From Drechslerella dactyloides (taxonomy: Eukaryota > Ascomycota > Orbiliomycetes > Orbiliales > Orbiliaceae), in assembly GCA_020064725.1 (NCBI GenBank), contig JAGTWJ010000013.1, forward strand, positions 1-64,000: a stretch of 64,000 nucleotides of DNA. Direction: 5' to 3'. A program made the position numbers and the translations under genes. The notes below the pieces were generated by a model. The model saw only the letters and a list, made by a program, of their open reading frames with translations. It searched no databases and was not told the origin of the DNA. Shown here piece after piece: positions 37,385-47,915 of this stretch; the first letter of the stretch is position 1; each line of letters starts with the position of its first letter.

Positions 37385-39939
37385 TATTTATATTATAAAT
37401 CTATAATTATTATAATATAATATTATGTTTTTAATAAAATAGTATATTTATAAATATTAAAATTTTTGTAAAATTAAATATTCTAAATATTATTTCTTTT
37501 TTTTAAACATTTTTATATTAATTAAATAAATTTAATATAATATTTTATTATATTGTTAATTAATAAAATATATTATTATATTAAATTAGAAAATATCTTC
37601 CTAAATATAAATATTATAAAAATATAATAATATCTATAATTAATTAATATTTATCTTTATAATATAATATTTTACTTATAAGTTTTTATACACTAAATAT
37701 ATAATAAAATAAACTAGATTTATAACCTTTTTATTATCTATATATAAAGCTTTATTTTATTTTTATTTTAAATTTTTTAAAATTTTAAGATTTTTTTATT
37801 ATAATCTTTTTTATTATTTAAGAAATCTATAATTTTATATTATTTTATTATAACTTTTATTGTACTTTAGTTTTTATAATATTTTTAAAATATATAATTA
37901 AAAATAGTAAAAAATATAAATAAATTAATAATAATAATAAAAATAAATATTTTAATAAAAATAATAAAAATAAATAGACCAATAATAACAATAAAAACAA
38001 AAAATCTAATAAAAACAATAAAAATAAATAGTTTAATAAAAATAAAAAAGCACCCTATAAAACTATTATAATAATAAAACCTATATTATTTAAAAAGAAA
38101 AAATATATTAAATTAAAAAATAAATATTAAATTCTATATATATAAATTATTATTATTTTATAAATATAATAATATTAAAATAATTTTATAATTAAAATTT
38201 TATAAAAAATATAGTAATAATAAAAGCTTATAAACATAATTTTATTAAAATTATTATTTATAAAAATAGTTTAAAATATTATAACTAACTATATAATATT
38301 AATAATATTTTAAATCTTTATTTTATAATTAATATATTTAATACTTTATAGAAAGTAGTAGAATAATTTCTAATTATTTAATTTAAAAATATATTTTATT
38401 TTATTTTGTTAAATTTAATTATATTATTAATATTTTTATTTTTATTATAATTTTAAATATATATATAATATATAAAAAATATTAAATAATTAAATTAGAG
38501 AATATATAAATTTATTACTATCTTTTTTTTATTATTTATAGATATAAGATTTATTTAAATAAAATATTAATTTTTGAAGCTAGATATTTATATATTTAAT
38601 TTTAAAAAAAATAAGAAAAAGATAAATATAAATAAGAGTTTTTGGTTAAAAGAAAATAAAAAAGATAGAAATAATACTAAAAATATAAAAAAATATATAA
38701 AGATATTAATAATAATAAGGAGTTTTTTTTAAATAATATTAATAATGATAATATTAGATTAATAAAACACTACTAATATCTAATTATTCTTAATAATAAT
38801 AATAGTCCTAATATTTATTTTAAAAACTTATTACTATTAATAGATTTTTTTAATAATAGAAAATCAGAACCTCTAAAAAATAATCTAAAAAAATTAGAAA
38901 ATTTTTTTAATTAGTTTTTTTATAAATCTTCTATATTATTTATTAATAGTATTAATCCATTATTAACTAAAAAAAAAAATTATCTTTTTATTTTTTAATA
39001 ATTTTAGAATCTTATTATTTATTACTTTATTTATTATTTTATATATAAAAACTATCTTATATAAAAAAAGAATTATTATTTTATAAATTACTTTTTTAAA
39101 TTTTCTATTATAAATTCCTTTATTTATAATTAATCTTGAATTCTTTTTTAAAAAATAAGATTCTACTATTTTTATTAAAAAATAGTTTATAGGATTTTTA
39201 AGATTATTTTTTCTTTTAAATATATAATATAAAATTATATATTTTTTTTTTTTAATTTAATAAAAATAATAAAAATTAAATAATATTTTAAAAAAAGATT
39301 TATTATTTTTATATATATAACTAGATTCTTTTTTTTTTTTTATGACAAAATTAATAGGCTATTACTTATTCTAAATTTAAAACCAATATAAATAGATTTA
39401 ATATATATAACTTAAAAGAAATAAAAATATTATATTATTATAATATTAATATTAATAATATTAACTCTTAATTTTTTTAAAATAATTTAGCTGATTTTTA
39501 AATTTTTTTTAATAAAGAAGCTATTAATCTTATAATTAATAATAAAAGAAATTTTTTATTATTATTTTTTAAATTTCTTTTTTAAATATTTAAATATTAA
39601 TCTAATTATTTTTATTATTTTTTAACTAATCTAACTCCTAATTTTAATAAATTATTTAAATAATTAAATAAATTTAATTTTAATATTATTTTATATATAT
39701 TATAATACTTACTTTCAAAATTTTAATTTATTAGATTTTTTTAAAGATATCTATCACTTTATATATATTTTAATCTTAGTATATAATTAGTCTCTAAAAG
39801 TAAATAACCTGGTCTAGAGGTAAACCAAATTAAAAAAAAACCTATTTTCTGATTACCCATTTAGAACCATTTTCCAATTCACACCAGTTTCTGGGTTAAA
39901 TTAGTTCAGTTTCTTAGTACAATACAACCTGTGGGTTCT
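37385..39939. other. hAT-element interior, right part; AT-rich with short-unit repeats
   Basis: Around 37920-38050 the sequence is a degenerate repeat of units like AATAAAAATAAATA. The rest is AT-rich without frames. The last about 330 bp match the subtelomeric remnant at 1801-2119, showing that they belong to the same element family. Confidence 0.6.
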
Positions 39940-39968
39940 GGGTTAACCTGGAACCGTTTCGAGCTCTA
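39940..39968 (-). repeat. Right terminal inverted repeat of the hAT-like element
   Basis: On the minus strand TAGAGCTCGAAACGGTTC continuing CAGGTTAACC. It is immediately followed by the CATGTAAG target duplicate. Confidence 0.75.
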
Positions 39969-40188
39969 CATGTAAGTCAAGTTTCTTATAGGCAGCCTTA
40001 AACCTTAAACTGATCTCAAACTTGTGCAGGTTTCATAAGATTCCCTTTTCTGAGAACAAATCGACGGGAGACAGATGCAGGTTCAGTGCAGCAATGCTTT
40101 GCGACCTGACTACAAGATAGATGAAAAGAGGTGCTTCACAACGTGCAAGAGCCAAACCGGGCTGGTTCTGTCTAACTTCACCTGTTGA
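39969..40188 (+). pseudogene. 3' half of the hAT-split WSC gene
   Basis: The target duplicate CATGTAAG restores the donor GTAAGT at 39972. The intron runs to 40029 (CTGAT branch, GTGCAG acceptor). Next come a 5-nt segment GTTTC (40030-40034), a 52-bp intron (40035-40086, ending GGTTCAG) and the last exon 40087-40188. Joined in this way the codons give C-F then CSNALRPDYKIDEKRC and FTTCKSQTGLVLSNFTC, stop. This parallels CFCGGALRP in the intact WSC gene, including the 5-nt microexon. The second intron begins ATAAGA where GTAAGA is expected, a G-to-A change at an invariant base. GC content is normal on this side. It ends 50 bp from the stop of the convergent MFS gene. Confidence 0.7.
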
Positions 40189-40238
40189 AACAAATCGTGT
40201 AATCCGAAGTCAAAGCTTCATCATGATCATTCAGCGCT

Positions 40239-41810
40239 TTAATTTAGGCTAGCTTCACTTGTACTATGCTTCCTCTCTTTTTCCCTCCGTAGTTCGTCAT
40301 AGTCTGGCATCTGCCGACTGACTACCGTAAAGCCAAAAGCAATAAAAATCAGGAGCAGCCAGACAGCATATCCCCACAGCCATTGGTTACGCGCTTCCAA
40401 TGCAAACAAACTTGCGAATAGCGCAGGCGAGAAGGAGCGAACCCCGCTGGTGAGTGCAAGGCACAATGCATTAAGAGTGCCTAAGATGTGTGGATTCGGC
40501 GCAACATCATTAAGCGCAAGCTGAATAGCTGTGAAAGACATAGCGACTCCACAGCCGAGACCCATGAGGACTGGTGCACAGATCCAAAAAACAGTGGTCG
40601 CAGCGGGTGACCCATTGCAACGTAAGAGATTAAGCGCAGGAGGAATGGAGAGGAATATCGGGTAGGCTGTGGCGCAGGCGCGTAGCACACCAGTGGTACC
40701 AATTCGATTCTGAAGTGGTGGTAAGACGAGCAGCAGCCACACCGCCTGAGCCAGACCGTTAAACGCCATGAACATGCTAATCTGCAACGGGGATAGGTTC
40801 AGTCCGCCGAGAGCGATAGGTGTGTACCAGAAGAGAGGTATGACAGCAGTGTATGCAAAGGCAAGCAGCATGATATGCTGGTAGGTATACAAAACAAGCC
40901 CAACACCGGGTGCTTTAACCAGTTCCCGAATGGACATTGCAGGCTTTTTGAGCCCGACAGGCGTCTCAGATGTGATAGCTGCCTCTCCCTGGCTGTTGTG
41001 TTGTGCCGCAGTTTTACTCGGCAGTGTTTCTGATATATTGAAAGCACAAGCCGCTGTAATCACAAGGCTGATGGCACCGACAGCAAGGCTAGAGAGCGCG
41101 TACGGATACCGCTCGAAGAAGGGTACGTTATGGAATAGGCGGGGGTATTGCACGGCCGGCTCAGCCAGAACACCGCCAACTAACGGCCCAAACAGGATTC
41201 CCAGATTGCCGGCAAACGCGAAGAGACTGAAGGCGCGGGCTTGGGTTTTGACCGTGCTGTGCTCTGAGATCATGGTGCGAATGGTCACGACGGTGCCGGC
41301 AAACACGCCGGCTAAGCAGCGAAAGAAGATCATCTCCCAGATAGTGGTGGCCATGCCAAACATGGATGTGGCTATAGTCAGGCCGGCCATGGAGAAAATA
41401 AGCACCGGCTTGCGACCGAGCCGATCCGCAGCGGTTCCCCACGGAACCATGACCAACATCTGAGTTAAGGAGAAGAGCGACTCGATCAAGCCGCTGTAGA
41501 AGCCCACGTCAGCATCATCGAGCGATCCATTCTCTTGACACATCTTGTTGATGTACGGGAAAATGGAGAAGAAGGCGATCGGCTCGATCAGGCGTGCCGC
41601 ACAAAGAAAGAAGATTTGCGCCATCGGCAGTGGTTTGCTATTTTCGCCTGCGCGATCGTGATCATTGATGCTGATATCAGGAGCACCGTCGTGGGGAATA
41701 GATGTCTCAGAGCTGGTGACCATCAATGCCGTCCTCTCGTTAATTTCGTTTTCAACAGATTGGGGAGCACCCTGCCCGTTGGTGGGACTCGGTCTGCTGG
41801 GAGCGACCAT
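40239..41810 (-). CDS. MFS transporter (ZIF1/TetA-like drug or metal-chelate antiporter family)
   Basis: One uninterrupted 523-residue frame, typical length for a 12-helix major facilitator. The N-terminal about 60 residues are hydrophilic and cytosolic. The first helix starts near 64 (AQIFFLCAARLIEPIAFF). Motif A is GTAADRLGRKP (125-135) between helices 2 and 3. Helix 5 carries GILFGPLVGG (204-213), the motif C typical of proton antiporters. A central loop (about 255-300) separates the two six-helix halves, and the C-terminus is charged (DELRREKERKHS). The overall pattern matches fungal homologues of plant zinc-induced facilitators; the substrate cannot be told from sequence. It is convergent with the broken WSC gene, 50 bp away, and is the first intact gene right of the transposon block. 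Confidence 0.9.
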   Translation of the reverse strand: MVAPSRPSPTNGQGAPQSVENEINERTALMVTSSETSIPHDGAPDISINDHDRAGENSKPLPMAQIFFLCAARLIEPIAFFSIFPYINKMCQENGSLDDADVGFYSGLIESLFSLTQMLVMVPWGTAADRLGRKPVLIFSMAGLTIATSMFGMATTIWEMIFFRCLAGVFAGTVVTIRTMISEHSTVKTQARAFSLFAFAGNLGILFGPLVGGVLAEPAVQYPRLFHNVPFFERYPYALSSLAVGAISLVITAACAFNISETLPSKTAAQHNSQGEAAITSETPVGLKKPAMSIRELVKAPGVGLVLYTYQHIMLLAFAYTAVIPLFWYTPIALGGLNLSPLQISMFMAFNGLAQAVWLLLVLPPLQNRIGTTGVLRACATAYPIFLSIPPALNLLRCNGSPAATTVFWICAPVLMGLGCGVAMSFTAIQLALNDVAPNPHILGTLNALCLALTSGVRSFSPALFASLFALEARNQWLWGYAVWLLLIFIAFGFTVVSRQMPDYDELRREKERKHSTSEASLN

Positions 41811-42728
41811 GGCGTCTGATTCCAGGCAAACTGACGTTTAACTCGGAAACTTCAATAGGATATCTTGAATATTATACCAAACTCGCAATATAAAGAATTA
41901 AAACCAAAGTCGATGGAGCTGATGAGGTTCTGAAATGGTGGTAAGGGATGCACAGGGGTAGAAAAAAAATCTACTCGATTAGCACTAAAATTATATAAGC
42001 AACTGATAACTAAGCTGGAATGTAATAGTCTCGGCAGCGATCGATTGGTAACTTTCCCTGGAGTATCAACAACCAACAGCCCCATCATGACAGAATTTAC
42101 TATATATTCAGTCACCCAGTGAATTGATTATGTTAGAGAATATTATAGCGTTGAGCTGTTGAATTTGTTTCAAATTCGCTCAGCGGGGACAGATATTAAT
42201 GCACTTTAAACGGGATAGGAATGAAACTCTCGGGATGATAGATATCTGCTCTGGAATCGGCGGCGGTGGCGGCATAAAGGCCACTAGTTCGGCTACTACG
42301 AATGGAGGCCCGCTGTGTCTCGTTGCTGGAAGTAGCAACATCAATCGATGTCTACTGTTAGATCCTGGAAGCAACGGTTAGTTGAGTAGGTATCTCGGAC
42401 GCTTCCGGCGGCCTGTGGACTCGGCTGGAAGGCCGTATTCGGACCCGAACACGGGAGAAATCTAGTCTAGGTTCACTTCTTCCCAGAGCAAAAGAAACAA
42501 ATGATAGAATATAATAATGCTTATTATGCAGTATACGAAACATAGAATATCCTGTTAAAAGCTTCGGGGTATATACGTCGGACGAGGGTATTATTATCGC
42601 AGTCAGACATAAACAGCTATAAAGAGGATCCCAGCAACCAAAAACCAAGCATAAGCGAATGATTACATTTCTGGTAATCATGACTGAGGACAACAGTTCC
42701 AACGGAGTCAGACGGCTAAGGCACCAGC
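41811..42728. other. Intergenic stretch; no gene seen
   Basis: This lies upstream of the MFS gene and downstream of the Pro-rich gene (both minus), so it should hold the MFS promoter. Open frames at 41852-42115 and 42358-42702 lack recognisable features. Confidence 0.5.
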
Positions 42729-44597
42729 TCAGTATCCGTACATGTTATAAGCCGGTGCATAGTTAGATGGCTGGTATTGCGGCATCGCTTGCTTCTCCAT
42801 ATATTGACCCTGCTGACTCAAAATCTGGGGTGAGGGTATAGGCACTTCTTGGTATTGCGGAAATCCCTGCTTCTCGGGCATATAGCCCTGTTGGCTCGGA
42901 TACTCACTATACGGCGTGGGAAGGGGAGTGGGATATCCTGTTGGGTATGCCGTCGGCGGAGGGTGTGCTGACGGAAGGTATGGTTGATAAGAGGGTCCTG
43001 GTGTTGGTGCGGGTGTGGCGATGTACCCAGATGGAGGTGGCGGCGGTGGTGGGAAAGCTCCCTGCTGTTGAAATGCGGCTGGCTGATACGCCAGGGTTGC
43101 CGCGTGAGGGACATACGTCTGCGGAGGTGGAGGAGGCGGGTACTGTTGCTGGTAGGGATTCGTTTGTTGCGTGGGCTGCGAGGGATAGGAATCGTGGCGC
43201 ACCGGATGGGGTGTGGACCTAGGTTGAGACGATGTTGCAGCGAAGTCTTGTTGCTGAGGCTGTGACATTGGGAATGTACTCTGAGAAGGTGGCAGTGCTG
43301 AAGGCGGCTGGTGTGTGAAAGGAATCTGTGGGGTTTGATTGGTGGGCGCTGTGGCATTGACAGGCAGCGCTGAAGATTGTACTGTCGGTGCGGGTGGATT
43401 TGCATTTGGGGTTCCAAAAGCTGGCTGTTGCGCTATGGGCAACTCCGAAGTTGATGGACCTATTATTTGCGGAGCCGCTTGTCTTTCCAGCATTGTGCCT
43501 GGGTAGGAGGGATATGTCTGGACCACGGAGGGCTGGACCGACGGCGGTGGGTAATGCTGCTGTGCTTGGGGCGGTGGTGCAAGGGGATATGTCTGCTGCT
43601 CGTGGAGTTTCTCCACGACTTGTACAGTTCCCGGCGGTGGGGGCACGTAAGCTGGCAGACCACCTGGAGACAGACTGTCCGTGTTCTTCGTCTCGACAAC
43701 GAGTTGGAATTTTGAATCGGTTGGGAAATTTGGTGGGGGCGAAGGGCCTGGTATTGGAGCACCCTTATCGGGCGAGCTGACAATCGGCGGCTTTTCCGAC
43801 GTTGGGGATAGGATTGGGGGCGGCGAGACGATGGAAGGGTTCGTGGAAGGCCCGGGGTATTGGGGCGGAGGAGGATATTCCGATGCGGGCGTCTGATCCG
43901 GCCCCGGGTAGGCAACTGGGAAAGATGCGGGTTGAGAATACGCGCAGTTTGGGTCGACGGGGCCGTGATGTTGAACTGTGCCGTATCCCTGAGGGATAGG
44001 AACTGCAGGATAGAAGCCGTCGGGTGGCACCTCTTGCGCCAGACGTTGCTTCGAATCGGCTGTTAGCACCGAGTCCGCGCCGATTCTGCCCTGCTGCTGG
44101 GCTCTCAGAGCCTCCTTTTTGCGTTTATGCGAGGTGTGGGCATGCTCCCCGGCCATTGCGGCGGCATCGAAGGCGACGTGGGTTCCGACTTTGACAGCCA
44201 GTTCGTTCTCCAAGACTTGCTGTATGCCATACTCGGCAGCGTGGTTCGTCACCGCGTCCGCAGCGATGCTGCTCGCTCCCATCGTGACGACGCCGATGGT
44301 CCCGCTGATGGCGACGGAGGTCAAGACATCTCGCTTTCGGGTAACATGGGTCGTCCCATGGCGGTTCAGGTGCCTCTCAATGATTTCTCTCTTCTTGCGG
44401 GCATTGTGGATGGCCGGTGCTGCCAATGCGACGCCGACGGCGGATACGCCCATAGTGAGCGGCAGAGCGACCCCGGACACAGCGGTCGAAGTTGCAGCGC
44501 CTGAGATGAGGCGGGTGTAATGCTCCCATTGCAGCTGGAGCTCCTCCGGGCTCATCGCTGCACACTTCTCGTCATACTTTTTGAAGTCGAAAGGCAT
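42729..44597 (-). CDS. Hypothetical protein: small hydrophobic N-terminal domain with long Pro/Gln/Tyr-rich tail
   Basis: A single 622-residue frame. Residues 1-170 form a compact domain beginning MPFDFKKYDEKCAAMSPEEL and including two glycine-rich hydrophobic segments (about 33-62, SGVALPLTMGVSAVGVALAA; about 90-112, TSVAISGTIGVVTMGASSIA). These are separated by a basic stretch (NARKKREIIERHLNRHG). From about 190 the chain is low complexity: PPPP, YPG, QQ and many Tyr and Pro residues, ending MPQYQPSNYAPAYNMYGY. Such tails are disordered and prion-like in composition. The antisense frames here are shadows. The N-terminal domain resembles that of conserved fungal proteins of unknown function; I recognise no named family. 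The coding sequence is notably GC-rich. Confidence 0.75.
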   Translation of the reverse strand: MPFDFKKYDEKCAAMSPEELQLQWEHYTRLISGAATSTAVSGVALPLTMGVSAVGVALAAPAIHNARKKREIIERHLNRHGTTHVTRKRDVLTSVAISGTIGVVTMGASSIAADAVTNHAAEYGIQQVLENELAVKVGTHVAFDAAAMAGEHAHTSHKRKKEALRAQQQGRIGADSVLTADSKQRLAQEVPPDGFYPAVPIPQGYGTVQHHGPVDPNCAYSQPASFPVAYPGPDQTPASEYPPPPQYPGPSTNPSIVSPPPILSPTSEKPPIVSSPDKGAPIPGPSPPPNFPTDSKFQLVVETKNTDSLSPGGLPAYVPPPPGTVQVVEKLHEQQTYPLAPPPQAQQHYPPPSVQPSVVQTYPSYPGTMLERQAAPQIIGPSTSELPIAQQPAFGTPNANPPAPTVQSSALPVNATAPTNQTPQIPFTHQPPSALPPSQSTFPMSQPQQQDFAATSSQPRSTPHPVRHDSYPSQPTQQTNPYQQQYPPPPPPQTYVPHAATLAYQPAAFQQQGAFPPPPPPPSGYIATPAPTPGPSYQPYLPSAHPPPTAYPTGYPTPLPTPYSEYPSQQGYMPEKQGFPQYQEVPIPSPQILSQQGQYMEKQAMPQYQPSNYAPAYNMYGY

Positions 44598-44898
44598 TTC
44601 GACGAGGCCACCGCCGATACCGTTTTCAATCTATGGATCTCAGCCGCAGCTGCCGGGATTGTTGGTGCAGGGGTGATGCTTGTGGTGATGGCGATCAGAA
44701 GAGCGTTGCGCTGTATAAAATCCGCGTTGCGGAATGTTGTTGGCTTGTTGGTGTTGACAGGTGCGTGATGGAAGCATCTCGAGGATTAAGGAGGCGGCCT
44801 CCGGGCTATATACATACGGAGCACTTGTGCATACACCTACAGGCCGTCTGCGAAAGCCATCAGCCTTGAGGTATCAGCCCCTCTTCTCCGTCTCCCGT
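44598..44898. other. Spacer upstream of the Pro/Gln-rich gene
   Basis: A 300-bp stretch between two minus-strand genes, probably the promoter of the 622-residue gene. No element recognised. Confidence 0.4.
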
Positions 44899-45261
44899 CT
44901 AGACCCTGCAACGGGATTGAGCTTTCTTTCTTTGTGACACTTGCCGCCCGCAGATGGGGCAGGGCCTGGCGCCCTTATCCCATTCCGGCAACCAGATCCA
45001 CTGATAATCCCGCGAACTCGATCCCACGTTGGCCCAAGCCAAAGCTTGACTCCTCGGCAGACCGCCTGCATATTTGTCATTCGCCGCCGCGTGATGGTGT
45101 GGTCTGATATGCCTTGTTGACTGCGGCTCTTTGCCTACAAGTCTGGGCCTTCCCTCATCAGGCGATTCACCGAGTGGCCGCCCGCGAGACTTGTTGTCGC
45201 AGCCGCTTTGCGAACCGCAAATCAAATATGCGTGTTTATGAGGAATCAGTATTGTTTGCAT
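44899..45261 (-). CDS. Hypothetical protein, about 120 residues, with a CPICG motif
   Basis: From Met 45261 the frame reads MQTILIPHKHAYLICGSQ, then a hydrophilic middle (ATG-proximal GCDNKSRG, HIRPHHHAA, DKYAGGLPRSQALAWANVG) and a C-terminal part WIWLPEWDKGARPCPICGRQ. The paired cysteines CPIC could be half of a zinc site; no complementary pair is obvious apart from the single Cys residues near 17 and 22. The frame stays open further upstream to 45438, but the upstream part looks non-coding. No family is recognised. Codon choice looks coding-like and the motif-rich composition argues against chance, but expression evidence would be needed to be sure. Confidence 0.45.
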   Translation of the reverse strand: MQTILIPHKHAYLICGSQSGCDNKSRGRPLGESPDEGRPRLVGKEPQSTRHIRPHHHAAANDKYAGGLPRSQALAWANVGSSSRDYQWIWLPEWDKGARPCPICGRQVSQRKKAQSRCRV

Positions 45262-45493
45262 CCGTACAATAATTTTATTATTCGGAAATTCACTTGCTGC
45301 GATGGAAGATGGATTGATCCTTGATACGCGAGTGGTTGCGGGAATAAATTGACATGGGTGGCTTGCAGGTTGTGAAACACAGCACGCCAATAAATGCATT
45401 TGCAACAACACTCCACAGGAGACATTTTGATCATGCACAAAAATTTAGTTAAATATATGTATGCATCCAGCGCCATTCCCCCCCAGAAGCTCC

Positions 45494-46302
45494 TTATTGC
45501 AGGCACTGCGAATAGTAGGGATTCAATACTTTGCCTGTAATATACCAACGATTCTATTAGCCACCGTAGGCCCAACCTATGGTTTTGAATTAATCTGAAA
45601 AGGCACTCACAAGTTCCCCTCGAACAACAGGTAGTCCCCGTCCAGCCAATACCGCCGCATTGCGTGTACAATCCCCCGCAGTTTGTCCCAATGGTGGTCG
45701 TCGAACGCGGGCTGATCGTTTGCCCTGTCGTTCGAATACTGGTAGTTGTTGATCTTGTTGTGATAACTGCTGTCGTCGTCGTCGAAGTCCCGACGCCGGT
45801 TGTGGTTGCACTGACTGTCGGTATATTAGTCCCACGGGTGCATGTCGTCGGCCTGGGGCGAAGTTGTTCTTCGTAACAGTACGGCAGGCCTTCGTCCAGA
45901 TCTTCAGTCAGCTTCAGATAGCGTCCTGGGATATGTCTGCAGACTCACCAGTTTGTGCAAAGGGGATCCCAGAGTAATTACACCCAGTCACCCTCGCGCC
46001 CCCAGGGACAAAATACTTGTTATATAATTGAAACCAAACGCTAAAGCATGTCAGTACCCGTAGCGTTAGACACGACCCAACATCATATAGCTTAACTTGG
46101 TATTGGAGCTGCAATCTGATCGACAAGCCGCTTGTATCATGGCTCCAACAGAGTAAATTCCAACGATGGAACAATCTGGATATTCGCAGGATCTATATTC
46201 CAACGGCGTGCCAACGACCGTGCAATTGAGTGAGGCATATGCCGGTGCCACAAACAAAATGGTGTTCGAAAGCGCTAGAGCTGCGACCGCAAAAAGCTTC
46301 AT
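45494..46302 (-). CDS. Secreted cysteine-rich protein with C-terminal CBM1 cellulose-binding module, four exons
   Basis: Exons are 46097-46302, 45949-46040, 45611-45901 and 45494-45534, with introns of 56, 47 and 76 bp; branch points CTGAC are clear in the first two. The sum is exactly 210 codons, giving 209 residues. A signal peptide (MKLFAVAALALSNTILFVAPAYA) is followed by a Cys-rich domain to about 115. Its LEYRSCEYPDCSIVGIYSVG and WFQLYNKYFVPGG segments resemble a bacterial-type SH3 fold; this is a weak inference. A Thr/Ser-rich linker follows (TTTTAVITTRSTTT). A CBM1 at about 177-208 (LYTQCGGIGWTGTTCC, TCKVLNPYYSQCLQ) ends the protein. CBM1 binds crystalline cellulose. It is divergent from the GMC-CBM1 gene, and the two CBM1 ends are near-identical (VLNPYYSQCL). 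Confidence 0.8.
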
Positions 46303-47915
46303 GGTGAGCGTGGAGAGATATATATGTTATAGAGGAGATTTGACGAGTTTTATCCTGTCCAGTTCCGATGTACGTCTTGACCGGTATCGTGGCAACTACG
46401 GCCAACTGGGCTGCTCCAAGTCTCACCAGCAACTATTTATACCCATGCCTGGGGCTCTATCATCATAATCTACATCTACGTATGGTACCAATATTCCTGT
46501 CAGTAATGCCATTTGCCAGTGCGACTTCCAATCCTGCACTCATGTAAATAATGTTTCTCGGTCCAACGGTCACACAAACTCCATTCAACCCTCGCTCGGC
46601 TACCTTTCGCCTATAATGCTTTCTTTAAGCCTTTCTATTAAAATACTGTAGGTTATTTAATTACCCGGCAGATATTAAAGTATCCGAAGTCATCTCTATT
46701 CAAGTTTTGTCAGCTTCGGCTTCCAAGAACCCAAGGCGGGAAGCAAGGGCCGAGGGTCAGTAATGCCTTCATGCATCTCCCGCACGGGTGGTATCTTTCA
46801 AGTTTTAAACCTCATTTTACTCCGGTCGTGTGTCGTCGATACAAATATATACGTTAATCAATCCTGTGATATCAGGTTTCCGTATGTGGCGGAGAAATCA
46901 GCTTACAGCATAGATAATCCAGGGTACTATGAGCTCTGAAACGGCGAAATTGACATCCATGAAAAAATTTTAACATCTCGGTGAATGAGAGGGCTCCGAG
47001 GGACAAACCGTTTGGTATTGTAGTGGCTTCCATCGGCTATCCGAATGTCATCGATGACGGGTATACGATACAACATGAATCCAACATACAATAGCTGTAG
47101 TATTTAGTGACAAAATGGCTCTAATAGTCTCGACCTTTGCTCGCAAATTTCAGTTATTGAGCACTCGACTTCCGGGGAAACCGGGATACATTCGTTACTT
47201 TCGAAAGCGTGAGGACGGCACATTATTCTTCTAATCGCGACTTGGCAGGCCCGCCAAGATATAGACGCACCAAACAGTCGGATATTTCGGGAGGATTTGA
47301 ATTTAGTCTCTACGAACGCGAAACGTCTAAGTTATCTATCTACTCTCGGATCTGACTCCGTACCCCGTCAATCGCCTGATGCGCGGTGATATGCAACGCG
47401 CGGTTGTTCCTGCCCGGAGAATTTACCCATTTTGCCTGATCCTTCGCCCGAAGCTTGATTCAGGGTTCAGGGACGCGACAAAAAAGCCGGCCGATTTATC
47501 CTCATTAAAATTGGGGTGGGTATCCCTGATTCCCTCGGATACTAGCGACCGTCTATTATCAATTTGGGGGTCAGGATAGGCGATGCTACCGACAGCCAGC
47601 CCCTCGGTGGAATGGGCGACAAGGTATACACTGAATTGCTTCGTATTAGGTATATGTATTAGACTGGTTACAGGTGACATCTAGCCGCTAAAATCAACCG
47701 GTTTTTGATAATTCGCGATGACGACAGGTACATTGCGAATCTCCTTTAATGATCAGACCGAAATCTTGCAGAATTTAAAGGGAATGGTAATTAGGTAAAG
47801 AGTTTCTGGCCTTCCTGAGACTATAAATGGTGAACTTGATAGCCGGTTGACCTGCTCTTTAGGTTCCAAGACAGAGGAGTCAATTAGTCAACCCAGAATC
47901 AATAACTTGTCCGTC
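46303..47915. other. Shared divergent promoter region of two CBM1 genes
   Basis: The 1.6-kb region separates the starts of two divergent secreted CBM1 proteins. No convincing gene lies in it; frames at 47379-47680 overlap on both strands and lack features. Regulatory elements for both genes must lie here, but I could not assign specific sites. Confidence 0.5.

Larger units (their letters stand above)
18744..39968. mobile_element. hAT-like DNA transposon, 21.2 kb with five nested insertions
   Basis: The termini are inverted repeats: TAGGGCCTGGACCGGTTC at 18744 and, on the opposite strand from 39968, TAGAGCTCGAAACGGTTC, both continuing GGTTNAACC. The flanks are perfect 8-bp duplications. TAGRG-type ends and 8-bp duplications are hAT hallmarks. 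Nested inside are a Gypsy element (20170-27993) and four pogo elements. Removing them with their duplications leaves about 5.8 kb of the element's own sequence: 18744-20169, 27994-28079, 29972-30597, 32490-33416, 35309-35492 and 37385-39968. That sequence is so AT-rich that no transposase can be read, so the family call rests on the ends. Transcription direction is unknown. Confidence 0.8.

Noticed and set aside
37920..38060. CRISPR-like or minisatellite array in AT-rich DNA
   Set aside because: Units of AATAAAAATAAATA type have irregular length and no spacers; low-complexity sequence of the degraded element.
41161..41463. Frames antisense and frame-shifted within the MFS gene
   Set aside because: Shadows of a high-GC coding sequence; the 523-residue frame has all the family motifs.
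42818..44520. Many long frames on both strands within the Pro/Gln-rich gene
   Set aside because: Low-complexity GC-rich coding sequence opens alternative frames; only the 622-residue frame spans the region and has an ordered N-terminal domain.
45246..45671. 141-codon frame starting MYTQCGGIGW
   Set aside because: Only its first residues are real (the CBM1 of the four-exon gene); the remainder is intron and downstream sequence read through a GTGAGT donor.
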